Origin: Dirofilaria immitis
Taxonomy: Eukaryota; Nematoda; Chromadorea; Rhabditida; Onchocercidae
Assembly: GCA_024305405.1 (NCBI GenBank)
Contig: JAKNDB010000070.1
Span: forward strand, 690,001 to 754,000
Reading direction: 5' to 3'
Length of the DNA: 64,000 bases
The position numbers and the translations under genes were made by a program. Under the pieces are notes generated by a model. It was not told the origin of the DNA, ran no database searches, and worked only from the letters and a program-made list of their open reading frames with translations. Below, one piece after another: positions 23,113-36,830 of the stretch (positions are counted from its first letter, which is position 1; every line of letters starts with the position of its first letter).

Positions 23113-24947
23113 ATATATTTTATTAGTAAATGATAAAATAAACAAGTTGTTTTTTTTTTCTCGTCAAATTTTTACAATGAATGGATGAAATGCTATTGAT
23201 TTCTTAATTTTTATTTTTTTTGCTTAAGAATAAAATTAAATAACTAAAAATTTAAATGTTAAAATAAAAAAAAGAAGTTTGAATTTCTAAAAGTGAAAGA
23301 AATTTCCAGAAGTACAAAATTATCAAATTTAGATGTAAAAGTAAACAAATTTTAATGATTAATTTAAAACCAAAATTTTTTAATTCTGTCTGTTTATCGT
23401 AAAAAATTAAAAAATTTGTAAAAATATTAATGATCTATCATCTCTTCTTATCAAATATTAGACAAAAAAAAAAAAATAAACAAGTTATTTTGATAGTCGA
23501 GAAAGAATATTGTGATAAATAGGTATGTGAAGAAAAATTTTCCTCTTTTCAAGCAATTTTACTGTAATAACTGTCTCATCAAATTATCAGTTTGATAAAT
23601 TAATTAATAAGCATTTCTAACGTTAAATTTAAAATGTAAATAAATAATTTATTTATTTTATACAATAAGTTGGGATAAAACAAAACTTATGCTAGCTAAA
23701 GATAGAACAATACATATCAAATAAAGTTTACAAGAATATAAATAAATACTTAACAATCGAAGATTAAAAGTTTTTTTTCTTGTTCTTTTTTTTTTTCGAA
23801 ATAATGAAAGCAAAATTGTAGCATTGAAATTTTAGCAATACAAGTTTTCATATCAATCAATACTTTAATCAGGTTCTGATGTTTTTTGTCCTTCAGACAG
23901 CAATTTTCAACAATAATAAATAACAGGTGTACATTTTTGTTCGCAAAAAAATAGATGATAAGTTTAACTGAAACTTAAAAAAAACAAATTTAAAGACTTA
24001 CAAAAAAAAAGATTCATTGCATCGAACTTTTTGAGCTATATCAAGGGAGAGCAATATCATGAAATTTCAAGTACTATTATTTTTTTAAATTTGAAATTTG
24101 CTTCAATAATATACTTCTTCAGTAAAAAAAACGAATGAATAATTAAGCTTATTTAATGAATAAAACTTGTTTCAAATTTTAAAATCAATAAATTTAAAAA
24201 ATAGCTTATTTCAACTAACATCTTGCATGTCGAATGATTGAATTAAAAATGCCAAAATAATCTTTCACTTTTGCTTTTTTTTTTTTACAATTAAATTATT
24301 GTTAGAAAGATGATAAATTATTTTATGATATAAATGAATTAGTTTGTAATCATATAGGATATTTATAAAACTTATATAATTAAAATTTAATGATTACAAC
24401 TAAATTTGGGCCAACAAATTTCATTAAAAAAATTTGTGATTTTAACTTTTAAACTTTTTTAAAACCTTTTAAATCATTTCTTGTAGAGAGTAAATAATTT
24501 TCTACTGTTCCTATTTAAATATAGCTAATAATTTTAGGCAAAATTTTGATATAACTGAAAAATGTATCGATAAAAATTAAAAGAATTTTTTTGATTGATA
24601 CAATCATTTCTTTCATCAGCCTAAATAATCATACATTTTTTTTTTTTTTTTTTAAAAATAAATAAAAGTACAAAAAGAATGTAAAGTATGTTTTTTTTTT
24701 TTATTGTAGATTGTTTAACTTCAAACTAAATAAGCAATATGTTTTGTTTTTTCTTTGAAAACTTACGAAAACGTATTATTATCTAACAAAAAGAAAAAAA
24801 ACAATAATACTATTTGTGTTTATTATAGAATAAGAAAAAAAAAAAACTTCAAAATTCGATATATTTTTGCTTGTCACAAAAATGTAGAAAGAATTACAAT
24901 GCTTAAATAACGAGCAAAGTAGGAAATAAATCAGTCAATCAATGATC

Positions 24948-25335
24948 AAATATAAAAAAGGTCAAAGGTAGGAGGTAATACATAATAGTTTGAAAATAAA
25001 GTACATGGTTTGGGAAAGTAATAGTTGACATGTTAATTATAAAAGGATTGGTATCATTTATCAATAAAAGATGAATCATATATGAAAAAGGTCAAAGGGA
25101 AGAGGAAGAAATTCATGATAGTTGAAAATTAAGTGCATGATTTGGGAAAGTAATAGTTGATATGTTAAAGGATTAGTATCATTTATCAATAAAAGATAAA
25201 TCAAATATAAGGAAGGTGAAAGGGAAGATGAGGAAATTCGTGATAGTTGAAAATAAAGTACATGTTTTGAGAAAGTTAATAGTTGATGCGCTAATTTAAA
25301 AAGGGATTCTTATCATTTATCAATAACAGATTGTG
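24948..25335. repeat. About 127-bp tandem repeat, three copies
   Basis: Three copies start near 24948 (caaatataaaaaaggtcaaa), 25076 and 25201. Each contains a purine-rich aaaggtcaaaggg segment, then atagttgaaaataaagtaca, gggaaagtaatagttgatatg and a shared end tatcatttatcaataa. Divergence is moderate; no ORF runs through the units. Confidence 0.85.
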
Positions 25336-26075
25336 ATGATAATAGGACTATAAATAGTCTATAATGCAAAGTTCAAATAATTTATTTGAAAACAAGTTAT
25401 AGTGAAGTCTCTCACATTATTAAAAGATGAAATCATTAATTGATGGAATAAAATTTTTGAAAAAGAAGAACTGCGATCTTTAATGTCTTAAATTATGATC
25501 AACAGGAGGAAGAAAAAAAAGAAGTCTATTAAAGAATTTTATCAATAGATCGAATTATCAGAAATAATTATCCTAAATTGTTATCATTGAAAATAAATCA
25601 TATTTGTTTGGAATTCGCAACGAATTAATTGACAATGAACAACTTGTAATTTTGCTAATTAAATAAAATTAAAAAATGAAATTATCAATATCATAATTAA
25701 CTGCTCCAATTAATCATGATAAAGAATGATTATTAGTCCTTTGATAATCAATTATAAATCAGTTGTAAATTCTTTTGAGTTTTCAATCAAAGAATTGTGT
25801 TGTTATGCTTGGAAAAAAAAATGAAGTATTAAAATGAGAAGAAGTTCATCAATATATTTTTTCTCGAATATAATGATAGAAAAGTAAACTGTACAATCCT
25901 TTTTTTCTTACATTTAAAAATTGATCACTGTCTTACTCATATCACAAAACTTTTTTTTTGTTGTTATTTGAATTTTTAAGCAAATTTTTTAACTGTAAAT
26001 ATCAACAATTTCTTCTTATCTTTCATCACTTTTCTTTCTCTTTTTTTTGCTTTTTGATTTAATTTTTATTTTTGC

Positions 26076-26119
26076 ATTTTACATAATTGATAACATATCA
26101 ATTATCAATTATGTAAAAT
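26076..26119. repeat. Perfect hairpin: 18-bp arms, 8-nt loop
   Basis: The arm attttacataattgataa (26076-26093) is followed by the loop catatcaa and then the exact reverse complement (26102-26119). Weak pairing continues outward (gc on the left, gc at about 26127 on the right). No gene overlaps. It could be the core of a small foldback element, a pre-miRNA-like stem or a chance structure. Confidence 0.8.
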
Positions 26120-28970
26120 ATTAAATGCATAAAATACTAACTTTTATAATTTTAATTATAATTTTTGCATAAGTTTTAAGTTAAATTGAATTTCAAGTTC
26201 TAAACTTTATCACAATATTGCTTTGATATAATCCAAGATGATGTTATTTATGCTTAATAATTTTTATCACTTATTAATTCATTCATTTATTGAATAGCAA
26301 TATTGGAATTTCTATATTAATTAAGAGAATTTTTGAATGTGAAATCCAACTTATCATCTTACTTATTGAATTGCTTAGTTTTTTAAACTATTGATGATTT
26401 CGATTAAATTGTCTAATCAGCATTTCTTCTAGCTTATCTTCGAAATTTCCTCTCCTTATCTGATTTAATAATATCAAAGCATGAAATTAAAATATATGAT
26501 ACAGTTTTATGATTATCATTTCGAAACAAAAGTTTACACTCAAAAATTTATCAATCAAAGGAGAACAATTGATGAATAATCGAGAAAGCAAAAATGAAAT
26601 TATATGAAATATTTGTATAAACATTATGATAAGTTTTTATTGTCAAATATCATTAATCTTCAATCATTATTTCATATAAAGTGATTAGAAAGAATGGAAA
26701 TAATCAAAATATTCTACTAAATAATAAAATTATTTTTGTTTTTATTTTATCACACTATCACTTTATGCAAATATCACAAAGTTGCAATAATTCAGCTTAT
26801 CATTTTAATTACTATGAATTAAAGAAAAAGATAATATCAATTTTTTACATTCAACAACAAATCAATTATATCTATTGGACCAACGAATATTTATATAACA
26901 TAAAATGCTTTTTCATAAAACATTTCAGAATAGCTATGCTTTTCTGAATCATTTTGTTTTCCGATATATTTTAATTTTTGATATATTTTGATTTCTGATA
27001 TATTTTAATTTCTGCTAAAATTTTTATACAGTATGAATCCATTCTGAATTATTAATCATTTTAATATTTTAACGATTCGTAATTTTGCATACTGTTAGTT
27101 ATCATAGTTTCAAATTATTCGATTTTATTTTTATTTCTATTTCTTCCTATTCTATTAATTCAAATCTGAGCAATTATCAATTATGAAAAAGGTGAAAAAT
27201 CGATAAAGTTTGCTTTGAAATTCTCGTAAAGATCAATCGCACAGAAGGTGAAAAGAATATGAATAAATAATTTTTGGTTATGTATAAAATGGAAAGATCA
27301 ATAGAACTGTAAAGAGAGAGAAATGAAAAATGGATTGAAAAAAAAGAAAAAATAAAAATGAAAACAATTTGAAAATAAAACTTTGATGATTGTTATAGAA
27401 ATATCAAAATAAAAGTTATTGATAAAAAATCTAATAAAATCATCAATGATTTAAAAATTGATAAATTTCAAATATATCAAAAAAATTAACAAATTTGATA
27501 TTTTATGAAAAAAATATTTAACATTATATTACGTGGGTGTTGAATTATTTTAATTAGCAAAATAAAAATTATATTTTAACTAATTAATCAAATATAAATG
27601 TTACAATATGCTATTTAAAAATATCTTGCAAATTTTTTAAATTGTATTTTAGATTATTAAAATTTAATTGCTCGACATATTTTATTTAAATAGACTAGCA
27701 ATACAGGCGTATTATTTATTTGTTAAATAAGTCAATCGATTGATCAGTCAGTTAATCAGTCAGTCAATCAAATCAATTAATCAATCAATCCTAACATTCT
27801 ACGGAACAATGTGGCCTAGTGCTAGTTCATCTTCTTCAGTTCGTTAAAATTACTAATGATCGATAAAAATTTTATTTAAATCATCCGATAATTGCTTACA
27901 TGATCATTTTGAATTCATTAATAAATTAGATTTTTTTTTTTTTGAAATGAGAAAAGAAGAAAGTTGTGCAATTGAGAAAATGTACTTGGATACATTCCAG
28001 TATATATGAATTTTGAAAAAGGGATGAATGGGATGATTCATTATTTAAAAAGAAAAAAAAAGATGGTTACTAAATTCATGATGATGAATTGATGATACAT
28101 ATGTTAAACTAAACGAGAATCGATCATTTCAACTTTTTTCTTTTTTTTCTAAAATGAAATTAATTCCTCACCTAACATCATTTTATAGCAACAATCTTGT
28201 TTTTTTCTTTTTTTTTGATGAAAAAATTTTGGATATAATTGTTATATCGATAAATTTTTAATAGGAAATTTAAATCTTTAATTAGTTTTTTTCTTTCCCT
28301 TTTATTGCCATTTAATGAGTTCTAATTAATTTCATTAATAATATCTATTTTATCATTTCATTTTTTTCATTCCTAAAAAATCCGGTACATTTTATTTGAT
28401 CAAATATTTCTGAAAATTCCATTAAATGAATATGTATTTCGTAAATTATTGTTTTTGAAAAAAAAAAAAAACTTTTCTAAACTACTCGAGACTTGCTAAA
28501 TACTCGAGTGTTGCTTTGCTATGTACTACATTATAGAGAATAATAAGAGTAACAATTTGCATTTGCATTTATGACTAGAAAATTCCATCATACTTTCTGC
28601 ATGGTTATGTCTCGAGTATTTTAATTTTGATATGCTAATATCTAACGTTTAAGTTTATTGATTTTCATTTCTCTTCAAATTTTAAATAGCAAATGCTTAA
28701 AATCATCAATAAGCTAAGAATGATTATCAGTGATTTAAAAATTTATCAACGATCTTCTTACCTATATATATTTTAAATGAATGAAAATGAAACATAAATA
28801 TTGTTGATTTGCAGATATCAACTTCTGATGAATATTTGACAAAAATACTACTACAACTATGCTTCCGAAACAAACAAATTGTTAATTTTCAGTGATAATA
28901 TTAATTTTACCCAAAAAAAAAAAGTTTTAGATTAATAGAAATGTATAAATAATAATGGAAGATAAGTTTT

Positions 28971-29990
28971 AGTAGAATTGTTGGAGAATTTTTTTGGTAT
29001 CATGGTCGATTAGATAAGATGACAGCATGTGAATTATTGGAACGAAATGGACAATTTCTTGTACGATCAGCACGCTCAAAAGTTGATCGTGTAAAGCATT
29101 TTTAGTAACGTCATCGAGACTTTGCGTCATAAAATTTCATAGCAACATATAGATGTTGCAATAAAATATGCTAATTTTTATATGTCATTAAGCTGATCAA
29201 AAAAAAAAAAAACATCATAAAACAATTTAATTATTGCTAATAGTTCGTCATTCAAATCATTATAATCATTTTCAATTTCTATTTTTCAGCTCTTATCATT
29301 CTCTAAATTGTAATCATGATAATTGTATTTACTACTAAATTCTAATTTGAATATTTTTAAAGTATCAATTACCAGTTGTAGCAAATAAAAACGGTGCTAT
29401 CAATAAAATGGAATAATCGGCATTATCATTTTGTAATCAAAAAAGTGGCAAATATTTTACTATTGAAGAATTGCAATTCGATAGTATCATCCATTTGATT
29501 TCCTTTTATTTCATTAGCAAAGTTCGATTAATTTTAATTACAATTTAATTAATAGATTGTGTTGATATCAAATTTACCTAACTATAAAAAATATAAAAAC
29601 TTTCATATAACTTTACTAACTTCAAACTTATCCATCTCTTAGTCATCATGAATGAAATAACAATAATAAAACTTACTTTAAACTTTACATTATCGCTAAT
29701 ACGAAAAATATGATTAAATCGATAAGATTTAATTTATCAAAAATTTAAAATAAATTAAAAATGCTTATTTTCTTGTAATGATAACAATCAATAAGAAAAA
29801 ATTCTTCAAGATAAAATCTCATAATATCATCAAATTTCAGCATCCATTAACAAAACAATCTAATGCAATTTTATTACAACCTATATTTCGATATATTGAA
29901 ATGGATTCACCGTATATTTTAAAAGGAGCGTTAAATTTAGCTTTTGCTTGTATTATTACAATATTTCTCTATATATTTACTATCAATTGA
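28971..29990 (+). pseudogene. SH2-domain remnant, probably from a Fes/Fer-like kinase gene
   Basis: Three in-phase exons encode an SH2 domain, the phosphotyrosine-binding module. Exon a (about 28971-29090) gives FFWYHGRLDKMTACELLERN and GQFLVRSARSKVDR, with the FLVR arginine that binds phosphotyrosine. Exon b (29363-29521) gives YQLPVVANKNGAINKME, then TAA at 29414-29416, then GKYFTIEELQFDSIIHLISF. Exon c (29841-29990) gives HPLTKQSNAILLQPIFR and ends in a hydrophobic tail. The order W-HG, FLVR, LS-V, kyF, L-yY and the trailing LL-PI-R resembles SH2 segments of nematode Fes/Fer-like kinases. No kinase domain follows and no start exon is clear. The in-frame TAA with otherwise intact splicing argues for a dead SH2-only fragment. 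Confidence 0.6.
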
Positions 29991-30783
29991 TAATTTAAAT
30001 TCATTTATCATTGATCAATTGATGTATAATTTGTTGTATAGAAAAACGAAATGTCCATTTTGGAAATTTTGCAATTTTTTCTTAATTAATTAAATCTTTG
30101 ATTTACCATAAAATATATTCCAATTATGATAAAAATTATTTAATTATCAATTATTATACCAAAGCGATTGATTGCATGCTCAAATGTGTAAACAGGCTTT
30201 TAAAAAAATAAGCCTAAAATAGACTAATTGTCAAATCATATACTTCAATTTAATAATTAATTAGATTGATGTTAGAAGGATTATTATTGCTCCTTCAAAA
30301 ATTAAACCAATCAAAAATATTTTTTGAGTTATGAATTAAAGTTTATTCGTATGTCATAAAAAAAAAAAAAAAAGAAATGCATATTTCTATCTTTTAACGA
30401 ATTGATCAAAATTATTTCTAAATTTAGTGAAAATTTCATTTTTAATTTAAAATTTTATTCAATAAAATTTTGCATATTTAAATTTTGCAAAAGAGAATAA
30501 AAAAATGTTGCGAAATTTTTATCAAAGTTAATCATTCTTTTAACTTCTGATATCTTTTGATAAAAAAATAAAAGAAATGAAAAAAATTTTAATGAAATTG
30601 ATTGATAAAATATATTATTATGAAATGTGAAAGATATGCAAATATTTCACAATACATTAAATCTTTTACTCTTTTTACTGCTAACACTGTTATCTTATTG
30701 ATAAATGAATTTGATGAAATAAAAATTTTATCAATATTCATCCTGAAAATTATCGTTTCCGGATCAATCATAAGATGGATGTT

Positions 30784-33695
30784 TTAACATCCAGTAGATC
30801 GTATTGCTTGACAACATCGATTATGTGCATTAGCCACTGATGCTTTCAAGGGTGCACAAAGTTCCTAAAAATGATGATAAGAATTGATTAATCACCGATG
30901 ATGAAATTGATAATAACAATAATTTTAAGTATTAGTAATATACGTAGGATTGATTATTCTAAAATTAGTTTAAAATTATTTGTAAAGAATGATATTCTGT
31001 GTAGATTATAACAGAAATCGATCTTCATTTATATATGTAGAAATTAGTGAAAATACAAAGTGAAAAATTATCACTTTATCAATCAGTTCGTTTCAAATGC
31101 ATTCATTATCATAGGAAATACCTTTATCGAAAGATTATTGTATGTTTGTTGCCAGTTGACATATTGCTTAACGTAATTCTTACACCAGTATGGATCAGGT
31201 AACGTACAGGTAGGATCTAAAAATGAAATCAAAAATATGATAAGTTCAAAAAAAAAAGATGAATTTGATAAGTTATGTATCAAAAAAAAAATCTACCTTT
31301 GTATCGTAACAATGCTTCCTGATTTTGGCGTAATACAGCCGTATAATTAGGTGAATATGGATTAATCACTGGATTGTAAAGTTTTGGATTTTCAAGCTTA
31401 TTTATTTGCTTTGTTTGTCTATTACTACTAGTCTCGATTGTTTGACGTCGACTTCGTACTAAAAAAAAATGCGTAAATTAAAAAATATAAAAATATTTGA
31501 AATAATTTAATATTATTAGATGAAATTTTTTTTTTTATTATAATTCCTACTTAAAAATATTCTTTTTTTTAAGAACTAAATATATTAATAAAATTTCAAA
31601 AAGTTCAAGGAATATTTTAAAATAAATTCAAAGTGATAGATTCTTTCGTAAAATTATTGATTGTTTTACTTTTATCAAGTTGGATTAATTTTGAAATTAT
31701 TTACTATGTAATCGATTAGATGAATTATCGATTGAATAAGGCATACACAAAGAGGTCAAATTGCAAATAAGTGCATCAAGTACGGGGTCAACAAATGTTT
31801 CGTTCATTAGTATCGGTATCGTATAAAACTAAATAATGTATGTATGGTTTAAATTATATACAAATTAAATTTAACTTTTCACATTTGATGAAGACGAAAA
31901 TTCAATAAAGAATGAAGGAAAGCAAAAATTTAAATATACCGTCCATATAGCACAATCGTTGATACTATTATTGAATAAATGATCGGGATGAAGCGATCGA
32001 GTGAAATTAGATTCTAATAATGTTGGATTCATATATGCATATGTAAAAGAAACTTCCTCATTCCTATCGGCCTTCATCGATTCAATTGATTCTATTTTTC
32101 CATTCTAAATTTACGCTAGCGAATAATAGAATTATTTCCATTGATAATTAATCCAAGCAATAATAATTATAAACATAAACATGCATAAGCTCTCAGGGCT
32201 TTATGCTATACGAAAATTCTATCATGATTGCTATGAAATTTTTTTATTTATAAAAATATATTGACAATTTTTAAATATATGTAATCTATTTATATAATAA
32301 TATTATTTCTAGCCAAGTGATCAATCCATTGCTAAGAATTATTAAAAATTATCATATCGAAATAAATAACAATTACATCATATTAGTATATGTATATATG
32401 TATGTATGTGTATTATTTTGTTGATAGCATACTAGCTAAAATGTTTATTAAGTTTATTTAATTTATTATGATAAAAGAAATAGATATATATATATATATC
32501 AAATCAAATTAAGTTATCATTTTATGATTTTATAATAATTTATTTTTGCATTCTGCAACTTTTATGAAATTAATTAATTATTTATTTTCCAAACAAATCA
32601 AAAGTTAATTAATCTTTTTTTTTTGAATAATTTCATTTTTTTCAAATTTATTGTTTATATTTTGTAGTAGTAATAAAATTATACTTTAATGTTGAAAATT
32701 TTCAACGATATAGTATCTTGTAGTTTTAGGATCGCTAATACTTCATTTTCATTTACCGGAGAATTTACCTGCAAAAAAAGTTTTATAAAATATTTAATTA
32801 CTTATTTATAAATCAAATTCTAAATAACTGTTATCGATATAAAAAAAAAAAAAACAATACATAATATAGGAAATTTCTAAAGTTATCAAATGAAAATTTC
32901 TATCCTAATTTGATCTGAAAAAAAAATCAGAAAAATGTTGAGTAATAGAAGTATTAAAATAAATTACCTGAATTTTGCTAAAACCAATACCAATCCAAAA
33001 ATCATCATTTTTAGGTATATTGGAAAGGATCAGTTGAAAATGAATTCGTTTACCTATCACTTCCCATTTCATTGAATAATATTCACCAAAACTGATACTA
33101 CATTGACTAAATATATAGCTGTAGGAATTTTCATTTGCAACTATCGTTCCTGAATTTAAGGAATTATATTCAATGATAAATAGTTGCAAGAATATTTCTA
33201 ATAGATGATTAAGCAAGTTTGAATAAATTATCGATTAGTTATTGCATCGACGATATTTTTTCCTTCTTTTCAACGATTACATAGTTATAAACAAAATTTT
33301 TTTGATTCTTTAAATTCGAATACAAAATTCAATAATTTTACTAATATTTCAATTTCATTTCTTATAAAAATATTGCTGATGCGATAGATGCAAAAATTAA
33401 TAAAACATTTTCAAATTTTTCAAGTAGCAACGAATTATTTAGCATTATCAGCTTCCGATTGATAAAAATCGATCAAACACACATTATATGGACAATTAGT
33501 TGTATTTGATTTAATTTGAAATTAATCGATCGAATATTTTTTTCTATAAATTTATTAATTAATTTTAAAAATTTTTCATCGATATGATTTTTATATGTTA
33601 AATGAGCATATAATAATTAGTTCGAAAAATTTTTAAATATAAAAAAAATTGTTCTCCAAACCTGTAAAAGCGCAAATAAAGAAGATCAGAAGCAT
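30784..33695 (-). CDS. Secreted DOMON-domain protein with Cys-rich C-terminus (eight exons, 308 aa)
   Basis: All eight exons close in phase: 33695-33662, 33149-32968, 32768-32685, 32104-31940, 31828-31705, 31458-31297, 31216-31122 and 30864-30784. Exon 1 encodes a signal peptide (MLLIFFICAFTG). Exons 2-5 form a DOMON domain, a beta-sandwich known to bind heme or sugar: EYYSMKWEVIGKRIHFQL, DDFWIGIGFSK, then NFTRSLHPDHLF and NDCAIWTFYTIPI, which match the paired strands and the late Cys/FxRxL signature of the family. A basic linker (IRSRRQ) could be a processing site. The C-terminal 60 residues have conserved-looking cysteines in DPTCTLPDPYWCKNYV, ELCAPLKA and NRCCQAIRSTGC. There is no membrane span, so it is probably extracellular. 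It stands alone, with no monooxygenase or cytochrome b561 domain attached. Confidence 0.85.
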
Positions 33696-34180
33696 AGGAA
33701 TAATTTGGGATAGTTTGTGAAGTATCAAAAGTTTTATTAAATGTAAGAGTTAGAAGATGAAAGTCGCTGTTAATACTTTTCATCATTAACTCTCAGCTAT
33801 CAAGTTGACTCATTGCAAACAACGATCATCAACAAATAAAATGAATAGAAAATTAGAAACTTCAGCAAACAATCTTTTTAAGATGATAGATCGATAGAAA
33901 TAAAATTTAGCGAAACAAAAGAGCGAAACATTACTGTAATTTAATTTTCTCTCTTTTATTTGTCATTATAAGAGAAATGATTTTCAGACGATTGAATATC
34001 TTTTTTTTTTTGTAAAAAAATTAGATTCATTTTGTGTAGTGCTAAATTTGATGTTAGAAGACATTATCATTTTTAGAATCATTGAGTTATAATTCTGCCA
34101 TTTTCAGATATTTTAGTTTTGCTAATTTGAAAAGAATTCTGATTCCTATTTCTAGATAATTTCATGCTTCATAGATAATT

Positions 34181-34374
34181 TTGAAAAGAAACAGACTTAA
34201 AATCATTCTTTGTTGATTTTATAGCTTAATATTACTTAACTAATTTGTTAATTTAATTATTGTTTATCTGATTTGTTTTGAAAAGAAACAGACTTAAAAT
34301 CATTCTTCGTTGATTTTATAGTTTAATATTACTTAACTAATTTGTTAATTTAATTATTATTTATCTGATTTGTT
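34181..34374. repeat. 97-bp tandem duplication
   Basis: The sequence starting ttgaaaagaaacagacttaa at 34181 is repeated from 34278 with very few mismatches, running to about 34374. Confidence 0.85.
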
Positions 34375-35165
34375 TATTTCATTTTTGTTTTTTCTTTTAA
34401 TTTTCTAAGATATTGCTAAATCAGTTTTGCATAAGTATATTAAAAACTTATGAATTCACCTCTATAATGTTTATAATAATTTATATTATTAGGGAAATTC
34501 TTATTAATTTCTTTCCCTCAGCTTAATTGAATGTTTCAATTGATTAATTAATTCATCAATAAATTGAAATTTTGATAAAGTGATAATCATTATCTGATAA
34601 TAATTCATGATAGATTCATTCTTGTCATATGTTCTTCAATAGGAAAATAATAAATTGTATGAATTATAAAATTTACTATAAAATAATAAAACTGATGATG
34701 ATAATGATAATAGGGAGTATTATTATTGATTAAAATTTTATCAATATTATCTATTTAATTATAAATAAGCAAAAAGCTCTTAGTAAGTTTGATAATAAAG
34801 TTTTATTGATAAATTATTCAATAATAAAATTGATGTTTATTTACTTAATAATGCAAAATATATTTGAAATTATTGCATTTTAATGCATTCATAATTAGTA
34901 TTTATTTCTCATATCTTACTTCGTTTATAATCGAAAAAAAAAAATTTTTTTTTTATAAATTTTTATGAGAAATATATCGATATAGCAACAATTATTGATG
35001 CATAATATATCATTATCATTTGTTGACAATATATTAACAAGAATATTTCTCAAATTTATCTTATTAATTTCAAATAAACTATAGTTAATAAATTTTTAAC
35101 AGTTAAATAATAATTTGTTGAAAATGATAGACATTATCAATGATTATCAATTATCCATATATAAT

Positions 35166-35249
35166 ACTAATATATGATAATTTAATTAATTATCATGCAC
35201 TTCTTTTACTAATATATGATAATTTAATTAATTATCATGCACTTCTTTT
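35166..35249. repeat. 42-bp tandem duplication containing a palindrome
   Basis: The unit actaatatatgataatttaa and onward occurs at 35166 and 35208 without mismatch. Each copy contains the inverted repeat tgataatt-aatta-attatca. Confidence 0.85.
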
Positions 35250-35577
35250 CTTTTTTTTGCTTAGATGAATGATGATAATAGATATATTGTAAAATATTAT
35301 ATTTGTATTTGGTAAAACTTAATAAATAATATTTTCTAAAAAGCTTACCTATGATAATCATTTATCAATATTGAAGCAATTTTTTTAGGAAAAAAAATAA
35401 TCTCTATCTTCAAAATAACATTATAATGTCAATCTTCGACTTTTCTCGCAATAGTTTATGTTCAAAACAAGGACAGGTAATTTGTCCAGTTAACATGGAC
35501 ACAATCAACATAAATATTATAATGACTTCCACTTGCTAAAAATTTTTTTTTCGCACCGAAAAATCATTACTATTCTC

Positions 35578-35641
35578 GACTTATTATAAATATTTTCAAG
35601 TTGTCACACGACTTATTATAAATATTTTCAAGTTGTCACAC
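35578..35641. repeat. 32-bp perfect tandem duplication
   Basis: The unit gacttattataaatattttc continuing through aagttgtcacac occurs twice, at 35578 and 35610. Confidence 0.88.
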
Positions 35642-36740
35642 CTGGTTATATTAGAATATCAACTTTTTATTATTCGAATTTATTACATTAAATATTGTTT
35701 TCTTGGGAAAATAATTACATGCTAATTTAGTCTAGAGAAGTTCATAAAACATCTGATCTAATAATAATTAGACTAAATGATATGATAATTATCTAGCAGA
35801 TTAAAGCCTTACTCATTATTGGAATAAACTAAGCAAATCACTTTATCATTTAATAATGGCCATGTATTATTTAGGCCAAGTAAAAATAACTTCAATTTGC
35901 CAATCCTAAAATATCTAGGCCAAATATTTAGATGAAAATAATTATGGTTGTTTGAATTTGCGGGCAAATGATTTAGCTTTCACACGAATATAAAACTAAC
36001 TGTTGGATGAATTACTGATGAAGAAGAAAAGTTAGACCGGCAATTATCATAATTAATTATTTGTTATCGTATAATTTAGCAAATGCTTATAAGATTTGTG
36101 ATATTTTATTTCATAAATTAATTCGTTCTTAACTATAAGAAATATAATAAATTCTCGATCAATATTATCAAAGTGATTCGTAAATTTTTGTCATAACTAT
36201 TAGCTTTGAAATTTAACACATCACTATGATTTTGTTCGTATCGTTTTATTTTGCAAAAATATAAAAATAGAAAAGAAAGAAAGTGATGATTAATGTAAGA
36301 TGACGTATAATGTGATATATTGATAGATAATGATCATAGCCATGATAAGATGACGATAATAATACATGCCATTCGATAAAATAAACTGGAAATTATCATT
36401 ATCAACAATAAACAATTACTGATTAAAAAGTGAAAGTATAAAGATTAGAATTCTTTAATGGAATTAGATAGGTCGTCTAATTAAAAAATAAATATCAAAG
36501 GATTCAAGTATGGAAGTACATCGTCAACTTATACATTGATCAGTAATTAAATTTTCTACAAACGATCATGTTTAGACGTCCAGAATATTAGAATCCGATT
36601 ATTCTGATATGAAATAGTTAAATATTGAGTTATTCAATTAAATAGAAAGATAATGTAATGAATATTATTAGATGAAAAGTATTGCTTAATATTTCCTCTA
36701 TCTACGATCGTTGCTTTGTTCAAATGGAATTTTGATTTAT

Positions 36741-36830
36741 AAGTATCATAATATAATATTCAAGATTCGCATCATTGATTCCGATTTGCAATTCTGTTTG
36801 TATCGATAAGGTAAGTATCTTGTAGTAAGT
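36741..36830. repeat. Dispersed direct repeat, copy 1
   Basis: About 90 bp containing agattcgcatcattgattcc and tatcgataaggtaagtatct. It recurs about 1.06 kb downstream at 37796-37890. Confidence 0.75.

Larger units (their letters stand above)
20706..28970. other. Large gene-free interval with repeats and hairpins
   Basis: More than 8 kb without a supportable exon on either strand. It holds several tandem repeats and two strong inverted repeats, listed separately, many poly-A and poly-T runs, and TCAA/TCAG simple repeats at about 27731-27790. Confidence 0.55.

Noticed and set aside
26681..26947. Plus-strand ORF of 88 codons in the gene desert
   Set aside because: Composition is Asn/Ile/Tyr/Lys as expected from random AT-rich sequence, with no domain or splice partner.
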